The notes: generated by a model not told the origin, from the letters alone. A DNA stretch of 64,000 nucleotides from Sporobacter termitidis DSM 10068 (GCF_900130065.1 NZ_FQXV01000003.1:124001-188000); one strand, 5' to 3'; shown: positions 52,641 through 61,788, counted from the first letter of the stretch. Numbers and translations: made by a program.

Positions 52641-53177
52641 ATGAAACTGAAAAAGAAGCTTTTGATCGTCCTCGGCGCCGTTGTCGCCGCGGCCTTCATC
52701 TCCGGAGCGAGCATTCTCGCCGCCACGACGCTCGGGACGCAGTCCGACCCCCTCGTGACACTCAGTTATCTGACAAGCAAGCTCAAGCCGCAGATCATCA
52801 GCGACGTTAACGCCAGCATCAGCGCGGCCGAGGCCTCGCTCTCTCCGTCTTTAGACGCTAAAATCAATAGCTTCAAATCCGATATCGACGGGAAATTGTC
52901 CGGCTCGACGGCGCAGGCGTCCGCCTTTACCCTTGTCACGCTGGACAAAAATCAGACGCTGACCTGCGGCGTGGGCACCGAGCTCCTCCTGCGGATCGGG
53001 ACGGCGACGGCCACCGGCAGCGCGCCGGCGCTTGTGGACTCCACGTCCGGCTCCACCCTGTCCGCCGGAGGGGCGCTGGAGGCCAACCATATGTACATGG
53101 TATCCATCCAGGGCAACGGCCTGAAAGCGACCGCCGCCGTGAAGGTTTTGGTCCGCGGCAGCTACGTCGTCGGATAA
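52641..53177 (+). CDS. Secreted hypothetical protein
   Basis: A 178-residue exported protein with a signal peptide (MKLKKKLLIVLGAVVAAAF) and a probable cleavage or anchor near residue 28. A helical stretch (residues 45-85) is followed by a small beta domain that opens FTLVTLDKNQTLTCG and ends VRGSYVVG. ATG 52641 follows AGAGGAGTAC. I do not recognise a named family; similar proteins with this tail are often near sporulation or envelope genes in Clostridia. A terminator follows. Confidence 0.65.
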   Translation: MKLKKKLLIVLGAVVAAAFISGASILAATTLGTQSDPLVTLSYLTSKLKPQIISDVNASISAAEASLSPSLDAKINSFKSDIDGKLSGSTAQASAFTLVTLDKNQTLTCGVGTELLLRIGTATATGSAPALVDSTSGSTLSAGGALEANHMYMVSIQGNGLKATAAVKVLVRGSYVVG

Positions 53178-53203
53178 CGCGATAATAAAACATACAACTC
53201 CGC

Positions 53204-53235
53204 TCCCCTGCATATCTATGATGCAGGGGATTTTT
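53204..53235 (+). terminator. Terminator after the secreted protein gene
   Basis: TCCCCTGCAT, seven-base loop, ATGCAGGGGA, then TTTTTC. Confidence 0.85.
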
Positions 53236-53255
53236 CTATCTTTGGGGGTCTGACC

Positions 53256-54374
53256 ATGTTGAATACATTCGGTGACTTTCCTGTTTACGCGCGCGGCCAA
53301 AACGTCGGCAGCGTCAACATTTCGCAGGACGGACTGATGACCGTTTTTGACTGCGCCTGCAGCCATGTCAGCCACGAGGTCCTGCGCCTTGCCGCGGTCT
53401 GCGGCGGCAAATACGTCCCGCTCGGCGTCGTCGCGCCGGACGCCGGCATACTGCGCCTGAAAAGGCGCTTTTCAAAAAGCGCGCTGGCGTCGCTCGGATA
53501 CGGCGGTGCCGAGGCCTTCCTCCTCGTCAGTCCGGGAGAAATCCATGCTCCGGAGCCGGACGGATGGACGCCATCGGTATCGTACGGCACCGCCCCCGCG
53601 CCGGAGCTGGCGACTTACCATGCCGAGCCTATATCCGAGCCACCAGTCCGGCACGACGAAATCGGCTCGGAGCGGCAACCCGCGCACTTTGATTATACCC
53701 CCGCGCCGGAAATCATGTATACCATGCCGGAGCCGACGTCGGAGGTCACGTATGCCGCACCCGAGAACACCTATGCCGCCCCGGAACCCGCCCCGGAGGT
53801 CACATACGCCGCACCCGGGAACACCTATGCCGTACCGGAGCCAGCCCCGGAGGTCACGTATGCCGCCCCGGAGCCGGAGCTAATCAACGCCGCTCCCATG
53901 CCCGACACCGCGTATATCGCCCCGGCGCCGGAACCCGCACCCGCACCGGAGCCCGCACCCACGCCAAACTCCACCCCGGAACCGCAACCCGCGCCGGAAG
54001 CCGAAAAGCCCTTCAGCTTCAATTTTGACGACCTGAAGGCGCAGATCGGCCCTGTCCTCGAAATGCTGGGCAAATCGGGGGAGGCCTCCGGGCAGAATGC
54101 GCCGGCCGCTCCCGAGGAGCCCGTGAATACCGACGGCTGGACGCGGATGCCAAATCCTGCCATCTTATTCACGGACGCCAGCGTTGCCGCCGCCTGCGAG
54201 GGCATCACCGGGGCGCTGATGACGGTACGGGACGGGTTTGAGTATCTGGCGGTGCCCGTATCGCCGGAGGCGCCGTTCCCGCTGATGTCGGTCTTCTGCT
54301 TCGGCAGTCCGGAGGAGATAGAGGGGCGGGAATATATCGTTTTTAAGATAAGTAATGGTAATTTAACACTATAA
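53256..54374 (+). CDS. Hypothetical protein with Pro/Glu/Ala tandem repeats
   Basis: A 372-residue cytosolic-type protein with no signal peptide. Residues 1-105 form a folded N-terminal domain (MLNTFGDFPVYARGQNVGSV). About 120-250 are imperfect repeats of the type PAPEVTYAAPE, likely extended and disordered. Residues 250-372 form a C-terminal domain ending IVFKISNGNLTL. ATG 53256 follows GGGGGTCTG. The repeat nature of the centre suggests variation in length. Its placement just before coat protein genes hints at a spore role, which is inference. Confidence 0.65.
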   Translation: MLNTFGDFPVYARGQNVGSVNISQDGLMTVFDCACSHVSHEVLRLAAVCGGKYVPLGVVAPDAGILRLKRRFSKSALASLGYGGAEAFLLVSPGEIHAPEPDGWTPSVSYGTAPAPELATYHAEPISEPPVRHDEIGSERQPAHFDYTPAPEIMYTMPEPTSEVTYAAPENTYAAPEPAPEVTYAAPGNTYAVPEPAPEVTYAAPEPELINAAPMPDTAYIAPAPEPAPAPEPAPTPNSTPEPQPAPEAEKPFSFNFDDLKAQIGPVLEMLGKSGEASGQNAPAAPEEPVNTDGWTRMPNPAILFTDASVAAACEGITGALMTVRDGFEYLAVPVSPEAPFPLMSVFCFGSPEEIEGREYIVFKISNGNLTL

Positions 54375-54404
54375 TGAGAATATGCGCCGCCAGCGCGTGC
54401 CATA

Positions 54405-54455
54405 CTAATACCGGAGGAAGCCCGACAAGGCTGTCGGACTGCCCCCGGTATTAAT
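54405..54455 (+). terminator. Hairpin after the repeat protein gene
   Basis: AATACCGG and CCGGTATT pair around an inner CCGACA/TGTCGG stem, followed by AATC. The T-run is poor, so termination is uncertain. Confidence 0.4.
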
Positions 54456-54501
54456 CTATCGGTCGGCGATTTGACGCGCCGTCCCCACAGGAGGTAATAT
54501 T

Positions 54502-54687
54502 TTGGCAAATCTCACATCGAAAGAGTTGTCGGCCCTGGAGGATCAGATCGGTCAGGAGCAGCTGCTGGTCAAAAAGTACCAGGCCATGTCCAACATGTGT
54601 CAAAACCAGCAGATCAAGCAGTGTCTCACCGATTACGCGGGCAAGCACCAGCAGCACTGCAATACCCTGCTCACATTTTTACAGTAA
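54502..54687 (+). CDS. Small ferritin-like/coat-associated protein
   Basis: A 61-residue helical protein (ANLTSKELSALEDQIGQEQLLVK near the start, QIKQCLTDYAGKHQQH near the end), typical of short spore-former proteins found next to CotF-family genes. TTG 54502 follows GGAGGTAATA. It lies 12 bases before the CotF-like gene, so the two are one transcript. Role: probably spore coat. Confidence 0.75.
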   Translation: MANLTSKELSALEDQIGQEQLLVKKYQAMSNMCQNQQIKQCLTDYAGKHQQHCNTLLTFLQ

Positions 54688-54699
54688 CAGGAGGAGCTT

Positions 54700-54975
54700 A
54701 TGAACACAACAAGCCAGGCCACATCAACCTATGCCGACCAGCAGATCCTTCAGGATTCGCTCATCTGCGAAAAGCACATGACAGACAGCTACAACCTGTA
54801 CGCCGGTGAATGCGTCAACGAGCAGCTCCGCACCACGATGCTCGACATTCTGAACGACGTGCATACCATTCAGTCGAAAATCTTTTCAACCATGCAGTCC
54901 AACGGCTGGTACCAGGTCGAGCCGGCCGAACAACAGAAAATCCAGCAGGCCCGCCAGAAGTTCCAGGCGTCCTGA
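54700..54975 (+). CDS. CotF-family spore coat protein
   Basis: A 91-residue helical protein of the Coat F family (ADQQILQDSLICEKHMTDSYN, then LDILNDVHTIQSKIFSTMQ). ATG 54700 follows AGGAGGAGCT. CotF-type proteins are part of the endospore coat, so this gene is good evidence that the organism sporulates. A strong terminator ends the transcript. Confidence 0.85.
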   Translation: MNTTSQATSTYADQQILQDSLICEKHMTDSYNLYAGECVNEQLRTTMLDILNDVHTIQSKIFSTMQSNGWYQVEPAEQQKIQQARQKFQAS

Positions 54976-54991
54976 GTATATAAGCGCCATA

Positions 54992-55030
54992 AAAAGCTGC
55001 GTTTTACGTCAAAACGCAGCTTTTATTTTT
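54992..55030 (+). terminator. Terminator of the coat protein operon
   Basis: AAAAGCTGCGTTTT and AAAACGCAGCTTTT form a 14-bp stem, followed by ATTTTT. Confidence 0.9.
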
Positions 55031-55157
55031 CGGTTCCGCGTCGGCGTGGCACGATCGTTTTCAAGATTGTTGTAATTTTTACATTTTTTATCTATAATAC
55101 CATATGCATTATCTACTTATAAATCCCAAGCGGCTATTTTGATTTGAAAGGTTCTCC

Positions 55158-56813
55158 ATGGAAAACAACAACGCCACAGCCCTGTATTTTCAGAAGCCCG
55201 GCCGGGACAAGCTGATTTTTCTGCTCATTTTTTCATTTGTCCTCATCCGGTTTTGCTACTATGGCTTTCACTATAATTATCAGCTGGACGACTATATACA
55301 GTACCATAACTATACCGTCGGGACGCAAAACCCTCTGAAGCTGATGACCTCTCTGGGGCTCTGGGGAAACAGGCCGCTGGCCTGGCTTGCGGACCTGCTC
55401 GTCTGGTCGCGTTTTTTCCCGGTCATGATTTTGGGCGCGGCGCCGGTCTCGGCCCTGTTTGCCGCGTCGGCCTGCCTGTTCAGGTGGGTATTTGCCCGGC
55501 ACTTCGGCACGTCCTATCTCTTCTGCGCCGTTTACGCGCTGCTCCCTCTCGGCTTCGAGGGGACGTACTGGATGTCGGCGGCCACGAGGATCGTCGCCGG
55601 CCTCTTTTTTACCGCCCTGACGCTGTACGAATTCGAGAAATGGTGCGAAAGCGGAAAAGTCCTCCGGCTCGTTCTCTTCATCGTCTGCCAGCTTCTCTCC
55701 TGCGGCTTTTACGAGCAGGTGCTGATACTCTCGGTCGTCGCGGTCCTGCTGCTGGCGGCATTGAATTTGAAACCGAACCGGCGCCGCGCGCTCTGCGGGC
55801 TTGCGGCGATCGTGAACGCCGGGATTTATTTTGTATTCGTGGCGTATTTCTCCCATAACACCATTTTTTCCGGCAGAGGCGACCTCATCAGGCCGACCAG
55901 CGGCTATTATTGGCACACGGTCTTTCCCGATGTATTAAGGCAGGTAAAGCACGCTTTTCTGGGCGGGGGCTATTATACGTTGGTCAAAGGCCTTGGGCGC
56001 GGCGTCCAGCTGTTGCTGGCAGACCTCAACTTTTTATATATCGCCGTTCTGCTGGTGCTGGCCGTTCTGCTCTTCCTCTTTATGAAAGCCTCGAAAAGCC
56101 AGGCCAAAAACCCGGTGACCGGCCTGATTGCCGGGCTTTTGCTGACCCTCGCGCCGGTGTCGATTTTTTTCCTGCTGGCCAACAGCTGGCTTTCCCTGCG
56201 GGGGACGGTGGCGTCCTTCTGCGGGCTTGCGCTGATCGCGGATATACTGTTCACGCTGCTGTTCGGCAGACGCAAGGCGTTTCACCTCATTTCCGCCGGC
56301 GCCGCGGCCGTATTTGCCGTCGTCTGCTGCGTGGCGTCCGTCAGCGAGCTCCACGATTACCGGGAGACGACGCGGCAGGACCTGCAATTTGTACAGCTGC
56401 TGGACGACGCCTTAACGTCGGACGGGCTTATGCGGAAAGAGCTGCGCGTCGGCATCCTCAATCTGGAGGCGACCTACCTGGAGGATCAAAATTACTATTA
56501 TCACGAGCACATCCACGGCGTAACAGAGAGCGGCTGGTCGCTGCACGGCGCGCTGGAGAGCACCGCGGGCTATTTCATTCCCGATCTGGAAACGCTCCCC
56601 CAAAAGCCTATGTACGCGCCCTGGGACAGCGGCGCGAAACAGCTTAACAGCTTCAGCGCCCTGTATTTATACAGCGGCGGCGGGCTCATCCGCGTTGCCG
56701 CCATCCCGGCCGGCGCGGGGCGGTATGACATCTTCACGGCGGACGGCAGGCTGGCCGGGCACGCCTGGGAAGAGGACCGTTACGGATACCTGTCGCTCGA
56801 GCCGGGCTTTTAA
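55158..56813 (+). CDS. Polytopic membrane protein, GT-C glycosyltransferase-like
   Basis: A 551-residue protein with about ten to eleven transmembrane helices. An acidic pair, YQLDDYIQYH, lies just after the first helix, where GT-C glycosyltransferases place a catalytic acid. It has a roughly 140-residue extracytoplasmic C-terminal part. It may transfer sugars from a lipid carrier to cell-wall polymers or proteins, as GtrII-type enzymes do. This is fold-level inference; no acceptor can be named. ATG 55158 follows GAAAGGTTCTCC. Confidence 0.6.
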   Translation: MENNNATALYFQKPGRDKLIFLLIFSFVLIRFCYYGFHYNYQLDDYIQYHNYTVGTQNPLKLMTSLGLWGNRPLAWLADLLVWSRFFPVMILGAAPVSALFAASACLFRWVFARHFGTSYLFCAVYALLPLGFEGTYWMSAATRIVAGLFFTALTLYEFEKWCESGKVLRLVLFIVCQLLSCGFYEQVLILSVVAVLLLAALNLKPNRRRALCGLAAIVNAGIYFVFVAYFSHNTIFSGRGDLIRPTSGYYWHTVFPDVLRQVKHAFLGGGYYTLVKGLGRGVQLLLADLNFLYIAVLLVLAVLLFLFMKASKSQAKNPVTGLIAGLLLTLAPVSIFFLLANSWLSLRGTVASFCGLALIADILFTLLFGRRKAFHLISAGAAAVFAVVCCVASVSELHDYRETTRQDLQFVQLLDDALTSDGLMRKELRVGILNLEATYLEDQNYYYHEHIHGVTESGWSLHGALESTAGYFIPDLETLPQKPMYAPWDSGAKQLNSFSALYLYSGGGLIRVAAIPAGAGRYDIFTADGRLAGHAWEEDRYGYLSLEPGF

Positions 56814-56823
56814 AAGAAAATAT

Positions 56824-56931
56824 GTCCTTCCGAGGCGCGAAACGGCGAAGAATCCTCAGGTAAACCCGGCTCGGCGCATTGACCGTGGATTTGCCTGAAG
56901 ATTCTTCGTTTCGCTCAGACTGACAGATTAT
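56824..56931. repeat. Large imperfect inverted repeat element
   Basis: GCGAAACGGCGAAGAATCCTCAGG on the left is nearly mirrored by CCTGAAGATTCTTCGTTTCGC on the right, with a 25-base centre. It ends in CTCAGACTGAC. This is a common interspersed repeat type in Clostridia, here between convergent genes. Confidence 0.7.
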
Positions 56932-56965
56932 TTGGATAATGGGGCTATTTGAGAAAGCCCCTGAC

Positions 56966-57136
56966 TCAGCTCCACATGCCGGTGATGTTGTCGATCACCT
57001 CGCCGGCGGCCTTGAGCGCCTTGCCGGCCGCGCTCTTTGAATTTTTGCCCTTGGACCTCGGCATCATTGCCACGCCGATTGCCGCGCCTGTCATCACTCC
57101 AATAGCCATTCCCTTTACAAACCCTGTTTTTGTCAT
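56966..57136 (-). CDS. YtxH-like small membrane protein
   Basis: A 56-residue protein with an N-terminal hydrophobic Gly/Ala-rich segment (FVKGMAIGVMTGAAIGVAMM) and a basic Lys/Ser tail, like short YtxH-type proteins that sit in the membrane and are often stress-related. ATG 57136 follows GAGGCTCACC. It is antisense-oriented to its neighbours and stands alone. Confidence 0.65.
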   Translation of the reverse strand: MTKTGFVKGMAIGVMTGAAIGVAMMPRSKGKNSKSAAGKALKAAGEVIDNITGMWS

Positions 57137-57388
57137 AATGGTGAGCCTCATTCCGCCGCTGCGCCCCGGCTGATTTTTTTTATAAACGCCCTGCCGGCAC
57201 AGAATATCGGCAGGTGAACTGAATCCGCGCGGGAAACCGATACGGCGCTCCGGCGGAAAATTAACGGGATATTGTTCAAAACTCCCGGTTCATGTCGCCT
57301 CTAGTATGTGCTTGCTAAAAATTTTTTATTCCTATATAATGCAACCAATGGCCGGTTAAACAATTGCTGTAAACGAGGTAAATGCCAA

Positions 57389-58663
57389 ATGCTGCTGATC
57401 AAAAACGCGCGCATCGTCGACCCCGGGACGAAAACCGACGCCGCCGGCACGCTGTTTGTCAAAGACGGCAAAATCGCCCCGCCCGACGCGGCGCCAGCGG
57501 ACCTGCGGGGCGTGGCGGTGCTGGACGCCGGCGGTTTTATCGTTTCTCCGGGGCTCGTGGATATGCATGTGCATTTCCGGGACCCGGGCTTTTTGTATAA
57601 GGAGGACCTTTTCACCGGCGCCGAAGCGGCCGCCGCCGGCGGCGTGACCACGGTGGCCTGTATGCCGAACACCTCCCCGGTCCTCGACAGCCCGGAGGTC
57701 GTTTCCGACATTGTCCGGCGGGCGAAAGCCGTGGCTGTGAACATCCTGACCTACGGCGCCGTCACCGTCGGGCAGAAGGGCGCGGCCCTCACCGACGCCG
57801 CCGCGCTCGCCGCCGCCGGCGCCTGCGCCCTGTCGGACGACGGGCAGCCGGTGATGAGCGCCGCTATTCTGCGTCAGGCCATGAAAGCGGCGGCGCCGCT
57901 CGGCCTTTTCATCAGCAGCCACTGCGAGGACGCCGATCTCGTCAAAAATTACAGCGTGAACGAGGGCGCCGTCTCGGAAAAGCTCGGGCTTCCCGGGCGG
58001 CCCGCCGTGGCGGAGGAGCTCATGGCGGCGCGGGACGCGCTCCTGGCCCGCGATACCGGCGCGCGTATCCACATCGCCCACGTCAGCACGGCCGGCACGG
58101 TCGACATCGTCCGGAGGGCAAAAGCCGGCGGCGTGCGCATCACCGCCGAGACGTGCCCCCAATACTTCACCCTGACGGAAGACGATATATTGAATCGTGG
58201 TTCAATATCTAAAATCAATCCGCCGCTGCGCACGAGGCGGGATGTGGACGCTATTATCGCGGGCCTTGCCGATGGGACGCTCGACGCCATCGCCACCGAC
58301 CACGCGCCCCACGCATCCCATGAGAAAGCGCTCCCGCTCACCGAGGCCCCCAGCGGCATGGTGGGCCTTGAGACCTCCCTGGCCGCCGCGCTGACGGCGC
58401 TGTACCATACCGGCAGGCTGAGCCTTATGCGGATCATCGCGCTGATGTCGTCAACTCCCGCGAAAATCCTCGGCACCGGCAAGGGCACCCTGGCCGCCGG
58501 AGCCGACGCCGACATCGTCGTCTTCGACCCGGACGCGCGCTGGACCGTCGACCCGGAAAGGTTCCGCTCGAAGGGCCGCAACACGCCGTTTGCGGGCATG
58601 GCGCTCCGGGGCAGGGTCAAATATACGATCGTCGGTGGCAAAATCGTCTATAAAGGAGAATGA
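57389..58663 (+). CDS. pyrC: Dihydroorotase
   Basis: PyrC closes carbamoyl aspartate to dihydroorotate in pyrimidine synthesis. The 424-residue type I enzyme has the metal site DMHVHFRDPG, the ISSHCEDADL His, IHIAHVSTAG and the catalytic ATDHAPH. ATG 57389 follows CGAGGTAA; sequence upstream to 57308 has no family similarity. pyrF follows with a 2-base gap, so the two form an operon. No pyr attenuator (PyrR site) was recognised in the 250 bases upstream. Confidence 0.95.
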   Translation: MLLIKNARIVDPGTKTDAAGTLFVKDGKIAPPDAAPADLRGVAVLDAGGFIVSPGLVDMHVHFRDPGFLYKEDLFTGAEAAAAGGVTTVACMPNTSPVLDSPEVVSDIVRRAKAVAVNILTYGAVTVGQKGAALTDAAALAAAGACALSDDGQPVMSAAILRQAMKAAAPLGLFISSHCEDADLVKNYSVNEGAVSEKLGLPGRPAVAEELMAARDALLARDTGARIHIAHVSTAGTVDIVRRAKAGGVRITAETCPQYFTLTEDDILNRGSISKINPPLRTRRDVDAIIAGLADGTLDAIATDHAPHASHEKALPLTEAPSGMVGLETSLAAALTALYHTGRLSLMRIIALMSSTPAKILGTGKGTLAAGADADIVVFDPDARWTVDPERFRSKGRNTPFAGMALRGRVKYTIVGGKIVYKGE

Positions 58664-58665
58664 CC

Positions 58666-59589
58666 ATGTCTTTCGATATCCTGCAGGAAAAGATCATCGC
58701 GCTGAAAAATCCCACCGTGGCCGGCCTGGACCCGCTGCCGGACTATGTGCCGAAGCATATTATGGACAGGCACCTCGCCCTGAAGGGCGAGACGCTGGAG
58801 GCGGCGGCGGACGCGTATTTTGAGTTCAACCGCGGCCTCATCGACGCGCTCTGCGATATTGTCCCGGCCGTCAAGCCCCAGTCGGCCTATTATGAGCTCC
58901 TGGGCCCCGCGGGCGTGGCAGCGCTGGCGAAAACGGCGGCCTACGCCAAAGCCAAGGGCCTCTACGTCATCGCCGACGTCAAGCGGAACGACATCGGCTC
59001 CACCGCCGAGGCCTACAGCGCGGCGTACCTGGGGACCGTGAAAATCGGCGGCAGCGAGCTGGCCCCCTTCGATTTTGACGCCGCGACGATAAACGGCTAC
59101 CTGGGCACGGACGGGATCGCGCCGTTTCTCGAGACCTGCCGGCGACGGAACAAAGCGGTGTTTGTCCTCGTCAAAACCTCGAACCCCTCCAGCGCCGAGC
59201 TGCAGGATCTCCAGGTCGGCGAGCGGAAGCTGTACGAGGCTGCCGGGGACCTTATCGAGGCGCTGGCCAGGGACACCGCCGGAAAGTACGGCTATACCTG
59301 CGCCGGGGCCGTGGTGGGCGCCACGTATCCGGAGGAGCTGAAAAGCCTGCGCCGGCGGCTTAAAAACACGTTTTTCCTCGTGCCGGGCTACGGCGCCCAG
59401 GGCGGCGGCGCCGGGGACGTGGCGGGCGCCTTTGACGAAAACGGCCGGGGCGCCGTCATCAATTCCTCTCGGGCGATCATCTGTGCGTGGAAAAAGACGG
59501 GGCGCGACGGCCTGGATTTTGCGGAGGCGGCGCGGGCCGAGGCGATCAAAATGCGCGGCGCGCTGCGGGAGTGCGTCGATTTCCGGTAA
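58666..59589 (+). CDS. pyrF: Orotidine 5'-phosphate decarboxylase (type 2)
   Basis: PyrF makes UMP from OMP. The 307-residue long form (TIGR02127 type) has AGLDPLPDYVP, the catalytic ADVKRNDIGSTAEAY and the phosphate-binding VPGYGAQGGGAGD. The ATG at 58666 lies 8 bases after AAAGGAG and is preferred over ATG 58660, which overlaps the pyrC stop. It is co-transcribed with pyrC. The two-component system after it probably has its own promoter. Confidence 0.95.
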   Translation: MSFDILQEKIIALKNPTVAGLDPLPDYVPKHIMDRHLALKGETLEAAADAYFEFNRGLIDALCDIVPAVKPQSAYYELLGPAGVAALAKTAAYAKAKGLYVIADVKRNDIGSTAEAYSAAYLGTVKIGGSELAPFDFDAATINGYLGTDGIAPFLETCRRRNKAVFVLVKTSNPSSAELQDLQVGERKLYEAAGDLIEALARDTAGKYGYTCAGAVVGATYPEELKSLRRRLKNTFFLVPGYGAQGGGAGDVAGAFDENGRGAVINSSRAIICAWKKTGRDGLDFAEAARAEAIKMRGALRECVDFR

Positions 59590-59624
59590 CGGCCGCGCGG
59601 AAACTTCATAGGTGTTGTTTTATC

Positions 59625-60296
59625 ATGTATAAAGTGCTCATCGTCGAGGACGACCGGATCATCGCCGAGGCGATCAGAAAGCATTTGGAGAGCTGGGGGC
59701 TGCGGGCCCTGTGCGTCACGGACTTCCGGGACGTGCCGGCGCAGTTTGCCGATTTTTCCCCGCACCTGGTGCTGATGGATATCGGCCTGCCGTTTTATAA
59801 CGGCTATCACTGGTGCCGGGAAATCCGGCGGGTGTCAAAGGTCCCGATCATTTTCATCTCCTCCGCCTCCGAAAACATGAACATCGTCATGGCCATGGAC
59901 ATGGGCGGGGACGATTTTATCGCCAAGCCCTTCGACCTCTCGGTGCTCATGGCCAAGGTCCAGGCCATGCTGCGCCGGACCTACGATTTTGCCGGGCAAA
60001 CCGGCCTGATGGAGCATCAGGGCGCGATTTTGAACATGGGCGACGCGACGCTGACGTATCAGGGCGAAAAAATCGAGCTGACGAAAAACGAGTACAAAAT
60101 CCTGCAGCTGCTGATGGAAAACAGGGGCAGGACGGTCAGCCGCGAGGCGATCATGGCCCGGCTCTGGGAAAACGACAGCTTTGTCGACGAAAACGCCCTC
60201 ACCGTCAACATGGCACGGCTCCGCCGAAAGCTGGAGTCTTATGGGCTCGGCGATTTTATCGCCACAAAAAAAGGCCTCGGCTATATGCTGGGCTGA
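59625..60296 (+). CDS. OmpR-family response regulator (BceR-like)
   Basis: A 223-residue regulator. Receiver residues 1-115 hold the acidic pair in VEDDR, phosphorylated Asp in LVLMDIGLP, and Lys in DFIAKPFD. A winged-helix DNA-binding domain runs from about 135-223 (LTKNEYKILQLLMENRGRTVSRE, MARLRRKLE). The neighbouring short kinase and FtsX-type ABC transporter identify a Bce-like peptide-antibiotic sensing module. ATG 59625 follows AGGTG. Confidence 0.92.
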   Translation: MYKVLIVEDDRIIAEAIRKHLESWGLRALCVTDFRDVPAQFADFSPHLVLMDIGLPFYNGYHWCREIRRVSKVPIIFISSASENMNIVMAMDMGGDDFIAKPFDLSVLMAKVQAMLRRTYDFAGQTGLMEHQGAILNMGDATLTYQGEKIELTKNEYKILQLLMENRGRTVSREAIMARLWENDSFVDENALTVNMARLRRKLESYGLGDFIATKKGLGYMLG

Positions 60297-60325
60297 CCGG
60301 AACGCCGTTGGTGAGGTGAACGCGC

Positions 60326-61306
60326 TTGCTGCCTGGATATCTCCGCCGCCATATCAAGATCATCGTCCTGCTGTGCTTTTTCGTTATGATCTTCGCCCTT
60401 GTCTTCTCGCTGTACGACCTGCCGGCGGAGGCGGTGTGGTACGCGGCCGCGCTCTGCCTCTTTGTGGGCGCCGTGCTGTTCGCCGTGGGTTACCGGCGGT
60501 ACGTCCTCCAGCACAGGGAGCTCCGGGAGATGCTGGAGAAAATCACCGTGAGCATCGATTATCTGCCCCGCCCCGCCGGCGCGCTGGAAAAGGATTATCA
60601 GGCGCTCATCAAAACACTTTTCGCCGAGAAGAACCGGATCGAATCGGCCGCGGACGGCACCATGAGCGAGCTGGTGGAGTATTTCACCATGTGGGTCCAT
60701 CAGATCAAAACGCCCATCGCGGCCATGAACCTGCTCCTGCAGACGGAGGAGACCCCCCGCGACGCCGCCCTGTCGATGGAGCTTTTCAAGATCGAGCAGT
60801 ATGTGAGCATGGTGCTGCAGTATCTGCGCGTGGACAGCGACACGACGGATTTCGTCCTGAAGCGGTACGCGCTGGACGATATCATCCGCCAGGCGCTCAG
60901 GAAATACGCCAGGCTCTTTATCCTGAAAAAAATCGAGCTGGATTTTACGGAGAGCGGCCGCACGGTGCTCACGGACGAAAAATGGCTCTCCTTCGTGGTG
61001 GAGCAGATTTTGTCAAATTCCCTGAAATACACGGCCGCGGGCAAGATCTCGGTCTATGCCGACGGCGCGGCCCTCGTCATAGAGGACACCGGCATCGGCA
61101 TCCATGCCGAGGACCTGCCCAGGGTGTTTGAAAGGGGCTTTACCGGCTTTAACGGGCGGACCGAAAAGAAATCCACCGGCATCGGCCTGTTTCTGTGCAA
61201 GCGCATCATCGACAAACTCGGGCACACCATCTCCATCGCGTCGGAGGCCGGCCGGGGCACAAGGGTCATGATCGGCCTGGATTCCGCCAGGCCCTTTATT
61301 GAATAG
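60326..61306 (+). CDS. Intramembrane-sensing histidine kinase (BceS-like)
   Basis: A 326-residue kinase with two closely spaced transmembrane helices (about 10-58) and almost no external loop. Such kinases do not sense ligand themselves but read the state of their ABC transporter. The H-box is MWVHQIKTPIAAMNLLLQ with His about 123, then N-box LSNSLKYTAAG and G-boxes VIEDTGIGIH and GIGLFL. TTG 60326 follows GTGAGGTGA. It phosphorylates the regulator at 59625. Confidence 0.92.
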   Translation: MLPGYLRRHIKIIVLLCFFVMIFALVFSLYDLPAEAVWYAAALCLFVGAVLFAVGYRRYVLQHRELREMLEKITVSIDYLPRPAGALEKDYQALIKTLFAEKNRIESAADGTMSELVEYFTMWVHQIKTPIAAMNLLLQTEETPRDAALSMELFKIEQYVSMVLQYLRVDSDTTDFVLKRYALDDIIRQALRKYARLFILKKIELDFTESGRTVLTDEKWLSFVVEQILSNSLKYTAAGKISVYADGAALVIEDTGIGIHAEDLPRVFERGFTGFNGRTEKKSTGIGLFLCKRIIDKLGHTISIASEAGRGTRVMIGLDSARPFIE

Positions 61307-61374
61307 CGCTGCCATAGCGCTTTCGTGAACAGGCTCGGCGCCGGCGGCATATGATAAACAGGGGGTGTTTAACT

Positions 61375-61593
61375 ATGTCATTCGGATGTTGCGGCGGCGG
61401 ATTTCCCGGCCGGTTTGATCGTTTCGACCGGTTTGACCGGTTCGACCGATGCGGTTGCGGCAGATTCGGCGCCGGCGGCAATATCGGCCTTTTGGGCCTG
61501 GTTGGCCTGGCCGGCCTGGCCGGCTTGGGCGGTCTGGGCGGCTTAGGCGGCCTGGGTGGTTTTGGATTCCCCGGTTTCCGCCGTTTCTTCTAG
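61375..61593 (+). CDS. Glycine-rich repeat protein
   Basis: A 72-residue protein: MSFGCCGGGFPG, then FDRFDRFDRFDR repeats, CGCGRFGAGG, and a run of GLGG-type repeats ending FPGFRRFF. ATG 61375 follows GGGGGTG. It resembles the Gly-rich small proteins of spore coats or exosporium, and its placement between the kinase and the ABC transporter is unusual. A small hairpin (61608-61627) follows. Function not recognised. Confidence 0.6.
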   Translation: MSFGCCGGGFPGRFDRFDRFDRFDRCGCGRFGAGGNIGLLGLVGLAGLAGLGGLGGLGGLGGFGFPGFRRFF

Positions 61594-61607
61594 GAAACGG
61601 ACTGGCT

Positions 61608-61627
61608 CGCCTGACGGCGAGCCATAC
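61608..61627 (+). terminator. Hairpin after the glycine-rich gene
   Basis: GGCTCGCC, TGAC loop, GGCGAGCC. The T-run is weak. Confidence 0.4.
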
Positions 61628-61696
61628 TTATCTCATAGGCGTCCGGCCTCATTTCGGGCAGGCTTTTATTCAAACCTTTCAAAACTGTAATATTGG

Positions 61697-61739
61697 GGGC
61701 CGAAATGTAAGCCAAAGCGATGGCTGCGCGTCTCGGCCC
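61697..61739 (+). other. Hairpin upstream of the ABC transporter genes
   Basis: GGGCCGA and TCGGCCC enclose an inner GCCA/TGGC stem. A TATACT box with an inverted TATAC...GTATA repeat follows at 61745-61759. It may be a terminator for the preceding gene or part of the transporter control region. Confidence 0.35.
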
Positions 61740-61788
61740 TTTGCTATACTTTGAGTATACCCGGGATTATCTCACGGAGGTTCTTTTT

